The notes under the pieces are model-generated. The model worked only from the letters and a program-made list of their open reading frames with translations. It was not told the DNA's origin and searched no databases. 64,000 nt of DNA from Hypericum androsaemum (taxonomy: Eukaryota > Streptophyta > Magnoliopsida > Malpighiales > Hypericaceae): contig OZ023183.1 of NCBI GenBank assembly GCA_963995505.1, positions 15,248,671-15,312,670 of the forward strand. The letters run 5' to 3'. Made by a program: the position numbers and the translations under genes. This document shows positions 33,355 through 44,179 of this stretch, one piece after another (the first letter of the stretch is position 1; every line of letters begins with the position of its first letter).

Positions 33355-34475
33355 GAGAACTAGGCGTCCCTCAAGAAAGAGGCGCAAAATCATACGAATA
33401 TCTGTTGCGTAGCCAGAGAAGTGAAGGATCTTTATGATGTTTAGATGCACCAAGGCTCTGCAGAATTCAGAATTGGCAGGTGAAAGCTTCAATAAACTTC
33501 ATTCTCTTTCACCTTTGGGAATCATCATGTGTGACTTCAATTCGAAATTCATGAGCATTGAAACTCAGAAGTGTCCCCCCTTTTTTACTTCATGTCAAAC
33601 ACCATCCTGCCTGCCTGTAGACTAACTAAAATGTTAGGTTCATCAGTCTGATGATTCCGGAAATCGAAATTCCTCGTCCACTATCGCGACGAACAATGAT
33701 ACCGTCGACCAGCCGAGTATATGGACGTGACAATCTGAAAACCGCCCGTTGATACTTGCCATCTCAGTTACTGGCTGCAGTGCGAGGCCATGGTTAGGGG
33801 TGACTGCACCGGAGAAGGAGATTTGCAATAACGTTCAATACGTTGGAACAACCTCGTGTAAGCTATTAAGTAGGATTAGTGTTGAGTTGGGTGTGTGTTT
33901 TAGTTTGCTCACAATTTTCTTCATTTTTATTTACTTTTTTTTAAATAAATTACGATCAAGAAAAAGAAAAACGGAACAAGTACATCAAGATTGAGCAAAT
34001 CCTAAATGAGATATTCATACTCTAGCTATTCCACAAACGAGTGGTCAGTAATCTTCTAAATCTCATCCATAAACAGACCTACGACCAGATTATAAGATGG
34101 GACACTCCTACTCAAGCAAACTAACAAGCGGTCAATCAATTTTTATTTACTTGTTAGAAGAAAGAGATTGATAGTTTTAATATGGCACAAGAATTTTTTG
34201 CAAAACATTTCGAAAAAAATTGTGATCGTTTTTGGGAGAGTAATTCGAAACTTCTCCTCATTTCTAATCATAGTATTATGTAAAATCATCATCATGTAAG
34301 TTAACTGGCGAATTTAATAAGATATAACTTTAATATTAAACTTAGAATTTTTGGTCACTTATTTTATGCATTTTGGAACCGTATTGTATATTGAATTGAA
34401 TATATAAAATCACAAGATAATAGAAGTAAAATCAAAGTTTACCACGTTATAGTCCGTTAGAGCATGTAAGGATGG
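33355..34475. other. 3' flank of the S1 gene and AT-rich spacer
   Basis: Includes the probable 3' UTR to about 33650. Short frames here show no recognisable family. Confidence 0.4.
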
Positions 34476-34483
34476 TGTAACAT

Positions 34484-35206
34484 TAGGGAGGAGAATGGGT
34501 AGGGTAGGGTACGGTATTGATAGGACCCTACTCATATCTTAGTTTTTTTGGATGGACTCATATCTTATCTTCGACCTTACAAATTTTTTATTGTTAAATT
34601 CATACTATACCCTCCTGGAGACCCAGGGTCTACAGAGTCTGCATGGTCCGACCCTTTAACGTTCTGCATTTTGATAATTTTTAATCAAAACTTAATTTTT
34701 ATATAAAATTTAAATAAATTCAAGACATCTACTACGTTAAACATCAACATTCAATAGAAAATTGATGAAACATCAAATTTTGTAATTTAATTTCAATAGT
34801 CAAAGGTTTTTTTTTAGAGTTTGAAGTACAAAAACAATTCGACAAAAAAAAAGCATGTCAGCTTCTAATGATCCATCATTCACGACATCTTCTAAGCTAG
34901 TTGCGGAATAACATAATAAATATGTTAAAGTTAACCGTAAAGTATATTATATATATTATCAATACGGTCTAACAAGGGTCTAACTAGAGTCTAATTAGGG
35001 TAAAGTCTAAAATAGGGTAAAAATATAAGGGTAGGGTCTGACCCACAGGATCTAGCTATGGATTCATACCCTACCCTAGACCCTACCTCTAAACATGGAC
35101 CCATACCCATACCCTACCCTAGACCCAGTCAAAATCAACATACCCTAGACCTGTAGGATAAGAGTATGGTCCGACCCTCAAAATATGGGTATTTCTGCCA
35201 TCGATA
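34484..35206 (-). mobile_element. hAT-like non-autonomous element, copy 1
   Basis: The 723-bp element has a perfect 8-bp target duplication TGTAACAT at 34476-34483 and 35207-35214. It begins TAGGGAGGAGAATGGGTAGGG and ends near GGGTATTTCTGCCATCGATA. It matches the copy at 39646-40365 in inverted orientation along its whole length, with many TAGGGT/ACCCTA motifs in both subterminal regions. No transposase is encoded. The strand given is relative to copy 2. Confidence 0.85.
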
Positions 35207-35906
35207 TGTAACATGCGACATGGACGAAAATATGGTATTCAATTGATAGAATGAAGTTATAATTGAAATGTCAAATTTGAAACTTGGGTCATCAACTTTA
35301 TCGATTTTAAATTTTATGGTAGTGAACGTAATTTTGTTAAACTACAATGAACCAAAACAAAACTTAGCCTAAATTAAAATATATTTTTATGAACTCCTTC
35401 TATCAATAATATTTTTTACTTCGTAAGTCTCAAGTTTAGATACTTTCTAAATAATCCAAATTTTTAATCAGTTTCTTTTTATAGAATTAATTTTTTATCA
35501 GTTTCGTTTTCAAACTTTAGTTAGATGAAAAGGCCAATCGAAAAAGTGTTGTTGCGCGGCTAAGATTTTTAACAGATACGGTCAAAACATAAAACCCTAA
35601 ATGCAGATAAAAAGGAAACACCTAAACCCTAAACAAAATTACAAAACCCTTAATCGTGACTCGTGCAAAAATATTTTTAATCCATAGTCCCTATCTCATT
35701 CTCATGTGACACGTCCTTTTTACATTTATCTTTAGCCCTAGTCCCAAAACAAACACACCACCACCCTTTCCTCGGTAACAGAAATGGCCTTTCTTAATTT
35801 CCCGCCACAGTAATTGCATGGTAAAAGAAATTTATTTTGGATATTAACCGGAGATGCTCCAATGGGATTCTCTCTATAACCACGCCACATTTGTTGGTAA
35901 GGCTTG

Positions 35907-38405
35907 TGTTATGAATTCAGCAATTAGAGAATAAAACGCGCAAAGAACACGGATACAAGAGATAGCGTGGTTCGGCCTAGTGCCTACGTCGACGGTGAGA
36001 AAGAAAAACTTTTATTAATGGATCCGAGTCACAAAGCTATACAAAACCTTATGGTAACATGCCTTTATATAGAGGCAAACCCTTGTACATCAAGTAAGCT
36101 ATCTAGGTCAAATTAAGAGTCCAAAAGCTAGTCCGAATAGAATAGGAAACAAGCCCACAAATCGTTTCCTCTTTAATTTCTCGACATCTCTAACAATCTC
36201 CACCTTGGCGAGAAATCATCCCGTGGACGAACCATGAAGCTCCATTCGAACTTCAACAAACACCATCTTGATGAAATACCGCCACATTAAGAACCATGAG
36301 AATCTGAGAAACGAAACCGACTCTACCAGCTCCACCTTGACCATAGATACACCGCCATCAATAATACCATCTCAACTTTCTCACCATCTTTTTCTGTTCA
36401 ATCACATGGAGTCAGCCTTCAAGCTCGAGCTTGCTTGGCCTATTCCCTCCAATCTCCATTGAACTCCAACTAGCAAGTCCACTTGCTGAAGTAACCTTGC
36501 GATCAATAGACGCGTCCTCTATTTTTTCGGTCAGCCCCATACTCCACAACCTCGAACTGCTTCTCCGCTGGACCTTCTTGCCTCATACCAATGCTACATG
36601 CCATAGCATACAAAGGACAATCTTTTGTTCTACCAAGTAGAACCCTCGACATGCCACGAACTCCACCGTTCGGCCTTGAGTAAGATACCCGATTCGTCCG
36701 TGGTGCTACCAACGGCTTCGCATTCCCCATGCGAAACTTACCCAATACTTTTGACGTGCACGTCTCTTTAGACAACCATAGCGGGAACTTGCTAACTTTG
36801 TCTCCGCGAATCCCAACTCCACTCAAACCATTCATGTCAAGCTTTCGCTCCATCACACAAGAGCTTTTCTCCCCTCTATTGGAACCCAACGATGTGACTC
36901 CACCTACAACCGTGTTTCTCACTAACCTATAGGTATTCCTAGCATTCTTTTCACCCTTCATCACCACCACAGCATCCTTCTCCACCTCCATTAGCCCGCC
37001 TACAATATTATAGTTGTACCCACTATAATCCAAGGCTCCTAACGAGATCAAATTCTTCTCCAACTTCAGAACATGCCTAACCCCATACAATTTTCTCTCA
37101 ACACCATCTCACATCTTGATTTGGATATCACCTATGCCAGTAATTCTGCAAGTAGAACTATCACCCATAGTCACCATACCTGAATCAACGAACTTGTAGG
37201 TGTCGAACCACCCTCTCTTGGGTATCATGTGGAAAGAGCAAGCGTTATCCAAAATCCAGGAATCAGAATGCTTTGGACTTGACAAAACAGAAAGAATATC
37301 ATCATCTGACCCGTCCGAATGTGAGGCCACATTCACGAAACCTGATCATTTTTCCTCGCGATCCCGAGTTCTTTTTGTACAATCCTTCTTCACGTGCCCT
37401 TTTTTTCTGCACTCGAAGTAATTTTCCTTGAACCTCCTTGACCACGACTTGGATCCCTTCCCGTCTTTTGCTCCACTATGATCACCATGGCTACCCCTCA
37501 CAACCAGCCCTTTCGCTTGTTCATCGCCAATTTTCCTTCTTTGATGAAATTCTAGCAGAGCACTTGTGATATCTTCCAACACCAGGGACTCCTTCCCCCA
37601 AGTTAGAGTTATAACCAAATTTTCGTAGGAGCCAGGTAAAGAATTCAGCAGCAACAATGCCTTGTCTTCTTCCTCGAACTTCACATCAAACTTTCTCAAG
37701 CCGCTCACGAGTTGACTGAAACCATTAATGTGTTGGCTCAAATCTGAGCCCTCCTTCATCTTGAGCCCGTACAATCTTTACTTAAGATAAATCTTGTTCG
37801 ACAAAGACTTAGACATATACCTTGCCTCCAATTTCTTTCATACCTCAGCTGGTGACTCCTCATCCATGACGTGATACATCATATCATCCGCCAAGCACAA
37901 GCGAATTGTCGCCACCGCCTTGGCCCCCATCTCCTTCCACTCTTGCTCCTCCATCTTCTCGGGCTTCTTCTCCGAGAGCGCGATGACCATCCCTTGTTGC
38001 ACGAGGAGATCCTTGACACGCCTTTGCCATAACCCAAAATTCGAAGAACCATCGAACTTCACAAGAGCAAACTTCGCGCCGTCCGTCATCCTCCAACCCA
38101 AGCTCTTGATACCAATTGTTATGAATTCAGCAATTAGAGAACAAAATGCACAAAGAATACGGACACAAGAGATAGCGTGGTTCGGCCTAGTGCCTACGTC
38201 CACGGTGAGAAAGGAGAATTTTTATTGATGGATCCGAGTCACAAAGCTATACAAAACCTTAGGGTAACATGCCTTTATATAGAGACAAACCCTTGTACAT
38301 CAACTAAGCTATCTAGGTCAAATTAGAAGTCCAAAAGCTAGTCCGAATAGAATAGAAAATAAGCCCACAAATCATTTTCTCTTTAATTTCTCGACATCTC
38401 TAACA
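35907..38405 (-). mobile_element. Pol-deleted Ty1/copia LTR element, copy 1
   Basis: 2499 bp with LTRs of 289 bp at 35907-36195 and 38117-38405 (TG..CA ends) and target duplication GCTTG/TCTTG (one mismatch). It reads on the minus strand. The primer-binding site TGGTATCAAGAGCTTGGG lies just inside the right LTR and resembles a Met-tRNA complement with one extra A. The polypurine tract GGTGGAGATTG abuts the left LTR. Gag (37346-38096) has FDGSSNFGLWQRRVKDLL and LLNSLPGSYENLV but carries stop codons, and the zinc knuckle lacks its first Cys (YFECRKKGHVKKDC). A protease-like WILDNACSFHM follows. Then the gag-pre-integrase region runs straight into an RT C-terminal segment (KVLGKFRMGNAKPLVAP). 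Integrase and most of RT are missing. Confidence 0.88.
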
Positions 38406-38771
38406 TCTTGGATGCAAAGAGATGAAACAGAAATAATCAACTATTTTTTCCAATTTAGAGGAGAATTACTTATAAAAAAAGAAAAGTGATGAGCGAGGCA
38501 TCTAAAACTTACTTTTAAGTTTTAAATTTCTTGCGCACAAATTAATAACAAAACTAAGATTTGCAAAATTTAAGAAAAATTTTTATTTTAGTATCCCGTA
38601 GTTTTAGTTCAGGCCTCTCCTCCATTCTTTGACGACATGTTACTTCAACCTGGATCGCTAAGTGGATGATGATGTTGACGTGTCAAACCTCAACAAATTT
38701 TGGAAAATTTTATTTTTTATTTTTGATACCACGTGATTTAAAATATATCAAATTAATAATTGATATTTAAT

Positions 38772-39216
38772 ATTTTGATATTTTAGTGACGAGCAAACTT
38801 TTTCCTTCTGTCTTGTCATCAACTTGCACCGCCCACTTCTTCGGCGTCTTAATCAACGACTCCATCACCCACATTTTTGGCATCTCTCCCAAGTAGTGCA
38901 TGTCCTTGTAGCGCATCAGCGACACCGATGATATCCGGCTTATGCACGAGCTCTGAGAGCTCAAGTGCCACATTGAGGACTTGTTAATTATGGATGAGGT
39001 CTTCGTTTTAGTTTTGCTAGTTGTAAATTCTTTTGGGCCTGGGGTAGTGGTGGTTTCTAGAAAAAAAATTAGAAATTTGAGATTTTAAATATTTATTAAA
39101 AATGAGGTATTTGAACAATTATTAAGTCTGACAATCCAGGATTCGAGTTGACGTGGCACATTAATTGATCGGACAATAGGGGAGAGTTTGCTCGTATCAC
39201 TAAAGTGTCAAAACAA
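38772..39216. repeat. Foldback element with internal unrecognised reading frame
   Basis: TTTTGATATTTTAGTGACGA (from 38772) with GCAAACTTT is mirrored by AGTTTGCTCG then TATCACTAAAGTGTCAAAA near 39186-39216, giving diverged ~28-bp inverted ends. The interior holds a 68-codon minus-strand frame (38767-38973) with a gene-like segment (MWVMESLIKTPKKWAVQV) that I cannot assign. This block is absent from copy B of the segmental duplication, so it is probably an insertion, perhaps a transposon carrying a host gene fragment. Confidence 0.45.
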
Positions 39217-39319
39217 CAAACATCAGCGTTTTAAACTAGTATGCTTTACAATATTAAGATTCATTTTTAGAAAAAAATATCCAAAAGTACCAATTTCCAT
39301 GAAAAATGGAAAATAGAAA

Positions 39320-39630
39320 TAAATATCTCTTGTATACAAAGTCGACTATCAAAGAAGTCTATTTAGGAGTGAGTAGTGTGACAATATTTTTTCGTTTGTA
39401 GGACTTTAAAACAATAAAAAAAATTAATCTAAAGTGATCTTCTCTAAATTGATATTAAATTTCGGTTCTGATATAAATATACCTTGTATTCAAAGTTGGG
39501 CAAATCTATTTAGGAGTGAGTATTCTAGCAATTTTTTTGTTCGTAGGACTTTAAAACAAAGCAAAACTACTCTAAAAATGATATTCTCTAAATTGATAAC
39601 AAATTTCAGTTCCAAGTCGGAACGAGTGTT
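39320..39630 (+). repeat. Tandem duplication, 147-bp period
   Basis: Two adjacent diverged copies. CTATTTAGGAGTGAGTA starts at 39359 and at 39506, followed in each by GTAGGACTTTAAAACAA and CTCTAAATTGATA. No coding content. Confidence 0.8.
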
Positions 39631-39645
39631 TAAATAATTCCTATA

Positions 39646-40365
39646 TAGGGATTGCAGAAATACCCATACCCTGAGGTTCGGATCCTACCCTTACCCTACG
39701 GGTCTAGGGTATGTTGACTTTGACTGGGTCTAGGGTATGGTATGGGTATGGGTCCATATTTAGAGGTAGGGTCTAGGGTATGGTATGAATCCATAGCTAG
39801 ACCCTGTGGGTCAGACCCTACCCTTACATTTTTACCCTATTTTAGACTCTATCATAGTTAGACTCTAGTTAGACCCTTGTTAGACCGTATTGATAATATA
39901 TATAATATACTTTACGGTTAACGTTAACATATTTATTATGTTATTCCGTAACTAGCTTAAAAGATGTCGTGAATGATGGATCATTAGAAGCTGACATGCT
40001 ATATTTTTCTTTTGTTGAATTGTTTATGTACTTCAAACTCTAAAAGAAAAACCTTGGACTATTGAAATTAAATTACAAAATTTGATATTTCATCAATTTT
40101 CTATTGAATGTTGATGTGTAGCGTAGTAGATGTCTTGAATTTATTTAAATTTTATATAAAAATTAAGTTTTGATTAAAAATTATCAAAATGCAGAACGTT
40201 AAAGGGTCAGACCCTGCAGACCCTGGGTCTCCAGGAGGGTAGGGTATGAATCTAACAATAAAAAATTTGTAGGGTCGAATGTAGGGTATGGGTCCATCCA
40301 AAAAAACTAGGGTATGGGTAGGGTCCTATCAATACCCTACCCTACCCTACCCATTGTCATCCCTA
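39646..40365 (+). mobile_element. hAT-like non-autonomous element, copy 2
   Basis: The 720-bp element has a perfect 8-bp target duplication TTCCTATA at 39638-39645 and 40366-40373. Termini TAGGGATTGCAG and CAATGGGTAGGG-complement (ending CATCCCTA) share a short TAGGGAT inverted repeat. The right end holds CCC four times at 5-bp spacing (40335-40352), so its minus strand reads GGGTAGGGTAGGGTAGGG, a canonical G-quadruplex motif. The partner copy is at 34484-35206. Confidence 0.87.
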
Positions 40366-40529
40366 TTCCTATATCGTAATAATTTATAATTTTCAGAAAA
40401 TTTTAGTGTTAAATTTCGATCTCAGTGGTTCTTATGATGTTGTCTTATTTGATATTTATTCTTGATGAATAGAATAATAGATATTGAGGCATTATTTCAT
40501 GCCAAAAAATACATCACATTTGGCTCTAT

Positions 40530-42090
40530 CTATGAAAATGTATATTCATAAATTCCAGATTTAAATACTTTTTAACTATTATAAATTTCTTACCACCTTC
40601 ATCGAGTTTTCAAACTTCAGTTTGGTGATAAGGCTAATCGAGAAAGTGTTTTCTTGTAGCTAAGATTTCTAATAGATACGATGAGAACCTAAAACCCTAA
40701 ATCCAAATAAAAAGTAAACATCTAGAACCTAAACAAAATTACAAACCCTTAATCGTGACCCGTGCAAAAATATTTTAAATCCATCGACCCCCTATCTGTC
40801 TCTCATGTGACCCATCCTTTTAGCATTTATCTTTAACCCTAGTCCCAAAACAAACCCACTACCATCCTTTCCTCGGTAACTTAAATGACCTTTACTCAAT
40901 TTCCCGGTACAGTAATTGCATGGTAAATTAAATTTATATTGGAAATTTACCAGAGATGCTCCAATGGGATTCTCTCTATAACCACGCCACGTTTGAAACC
41001 CTAGCCATATCTAGACAGCCCATGTTCGATGCTCGTATTATTTAATGTTAAATGTTGCAAGAGAAAGACATTGAAATTGGTTGGTTGCTTCCTCTAAAAC
41101 CCCTTTTTACCTTTCACATTCTCCTAAGTTAAGCTCTCTTACTCCTATTATCATGAACCTCATCTCTTCTCAAGGCAAACATATATAAATGAAATTTTTT
41201 ACAGTTAACGTTAACAAATATGATTTATGATTTGATATACGGTTATTTACTGGATTTGACTAATCCATGTGGTAAAATTTATCCAATAAATATATAATGT
41301 TACTATATTTTCAATTATTAGAATTCTAACTATTGTTTAAGCTAGAATAATTATGTTACCTGTTGATCTAAATATTTATTGATAATCTCTAGTAGGTTTT
41401 ATTGAAAGAAAACTTCTACGTGTTAATTTTTTTTCATCAACCATGTTCTGTAATTAAGTTTCCTGTTTTTTCTTGGTTATCCACCTCCTTGGTACAATAT
41501 AAATATGTGGGCATAACTTGCACTTTTCGTGCAAAAATGATGCGTAAGATAATTAAAGAGCTTGCACATATCTAGGATTTAACTGAAAAGGGCACCAGGC
41601 TTGATTGTTTTCTCCTAATTAAACTTAATGCACGAACCTATGCTAATTAAACAATTGTTGGGAAGACTTTGCTTCAAAGAGATAAATAAATACCCAACTT
41701 TTTTCCAAATTTTGAGGGGAATTACTTACAAAAAAGAGTAAATGATGATCCAGGCATCTAAAACACGCTCTCTTTTAGGTTTTAAAATTTTCCTATTAAG
41801 ATATTAATAGCAAGACCAGGGTTGGAATAGTTGAATGTGCATGTCTGAACTCTGAAGTACACGAGGATACTTTTGAATGGAATATACTTTTGATATTCAA
41901 GAAAAATAATGCTTTCAATATTAAGATTCACTTTGAGAGAGAAAAGCTACAAAAGCAACAATTTCGATGAAAAAAGAAAAGGAGATGAAGCTGCATTTTT
42001 TTTAATAAACCGCTATTGAGAGTACTGACCATCGAATTCTATTTAATCTATCCGACAATATTTTTTAACCTAATATATGAAAAATGTACG
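40530..42090 (+). repeat. Segmental duplication, copy B
   Basis: Diverged direct copy of 35395-39400 without the LTR insertion and foldback block, so it approximates the pre-insertion layout. It includes AATCGTGAC-CGTGCAAAAATATTT and CTCCAATGGGATTCTCTCTA blocks. No gene is recognised within it. Confidence 0.75.
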
Positions 42091-43220
42091 GATACATTTG
42101 ATAACTCTTCTGGCTAAAAAATCACTAAAACCAAGGCAGAAATTCAGTGACCATATGGTACCTGTTTTACCATGGAAAAAGGAATAATTTTATTGTCATT
42201 CTCTACAGTTGATACCTTCTGAAGTTTGGTACCCATGTTGTTAGAAATTGATCATTTAATTAAAGGGGTTTCAACTTATGTTATTTACATAAAAACATTT
42301 TTTAATACCAAAAACTAGTAAATATCAAATAAAATTAACAGAGAATGCAACTTATAATAACCTGTTCAATTAAAATTATTTTGAAAAAAGATTTAAAATC
42401 TTTTATAGAAACCGATAGTTACTAAACTATAACTAAGTTGTTAACATATTCTTAATACTAATATTTATCGTCTCATCAAATTCTATTTAGGATTGAACAC
42501 AAATACTTGACAAAGTCAAAATTTATGTTATTTAAATGTATGAGATATAACAACTAGAGCAATAAGTATCAAAAGTGAATGGCACAAAAAGTATGTGGCT
42601 CTAAAAATTAAGTTTTTTCAAAAAGAGTAAAATTCAATTACAGTATTATTAGTGTTTCTTTTTTCCTGGAAGATGTACTATTAATGTGCAATTATTTCAT
42701 AAACTTAGCATGGCGGCAAAAGTAATCACCGGATGGTGGAACCCACACGCCCCTCGGTACATGTACAATTTGAGTATAGCGCAAGTGAGTGATACGAGAC
42801 CCAACAAGCAACTATCTTATAACATCTCCCCCGACTACGCTACAAAATGCTTAATTTCACTACTATACTACTCTGAACTGCCCTTTTAATTATATTTTAT
42901 TAGAATTTTTTTATCGTACTAGTAACAAAGTGTTGCAAAATCAATTCGCTCTCATATAAAATTTTAATATTTAATTTGAAATTTTAAAACAATGATTAGT
43001 TGATTTTTTCAAACTTACAAATAAATATTACGAATGTATAAAACACTATTATGAAAAGAGTTTCGACTCTAAATACGAGGAGGTTGGATTATGTGTTGTC
43101 ACTAATAAAGGAAGCAGCATCATCCTAGATACGATATGGATCGTTGGATGGAAACACACATGATTTTAATCATACGGTTGGGATTCATTGGGGCACATAC
43201 AGGAGTATTTTCGATATTTC
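42091..43220. other. Gene-free AT-rich spacer
   Basis: No gene, RNA gene or clear repeat is supported. Confidence 0.4.
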
Positions 43221-43570
43221 ACCTAAAAATGGACAATGGTACAACACGCGACATACAATGATACAATGCGATATACAATGGTATAGTGGTGTTCTACACA
43301 GGTACTTCAGCGTTAGCGAATGATGCAACATGCGACATACATTGTTACCCAACATGTCAGACAATGGTACACCATGCGACATATAGTGATACAACATGTT
43401 TTAAATATAAAATTTCATATTTAATCAAGATATTACAAAATTTTCAATAACACCGTGGGCCATTGAAATACAAATTTCTAAAAATATCACTACGTAATTT
43501 CCGATATTAGTTTGTCATCGTATTTCACATCGTACGAACCTTGCTGCTCGGGCCCAAATTTGAGAGTTAA
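43221..43570. repeat. Degenerate short tandem repeat, family 1 copy B
   Basis: Repeats of a module like ACAATGGTACAACACGCGACATAC are followed by GATATTACAAAATTTTCAAT and TTTCCGATATTAGTTTGTCATCG. The same order of modules and tail is seen at 5665-5910. The family is dispersed; its class is unknown. Confidence 0.6.
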
Positions 43571-44179
43571 AAAAAATCTCAAGCCTTTGATGTCAAGTCA
43601 AGTGTACTGAACCATTTAATTATACACCATACACAAATGCAGAACCCTAAGACGAGGAAAATCAGTAAATAGCACCAAACTAGTTTTCAGCTGCCGGCAC
43701 CACCATAACCACCAGAGTATTAAACATCTCCATACCATTTAAGCCTCACTAAAACAGTAACTTGGAAAGCCAACAGCTCCTCCCTCCCTCCCTTCCCCCA
43801 TTTTTGGTGCATTTAATACACAGAGGAAGAAAGAGCCCCAGCCCTTTTTGCCCGACTTGTGTCTCTGTCCTGGTGTAACGTACTTCCAACTTCCAACATC
43901 ATCATTATTGACCATTGAGACTTGAGAGACTGATCGGTTTGACTTGAACCAAACCAAACCACAACAACAACATCTTGCTCAAAAAGGGTTTTAATGGCAC
44001 TTGGTTCCTCACATGCAAGGTTGGTGTAGAGTAGAGCTCAAGCATCTTCCACATGCAAAAAATGTTGTCTCCTAGAGTGGACTTTCTTCACCTTCCTTCT
44101 CAGCCTCTTCCATCCACCATTACCATTCTCCTCCTGTAACCTTTTTCTTGGTTTTCTTTTCCCACCCCAAGAAAAAAAA

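Larger units (their letters stand above)
35395..39400 (+). repeat. Segmental duplication, copy A (interrupted by LTR element)
   Basis: Direct-repeat partner of 40530-42090. Matching blocks: 35511-35893 with 40611-40995 (ending at CTCTCTATAACCACGCCAC), 38411-38570 with 41671-41830, and about 39240-39345 with 41911-42050. The LTR element 35907-38405 interrupts copy A. Copy A also lacks about 660 bp present in B (40996-41657), with the junction at a short TTG shared by both sides. Confidence 0.75.

Noticed and set aside
42686..42889. 67-codon frame in the spacer
   Set aside because: No homology, no splice context, composition like surrounding spacer.
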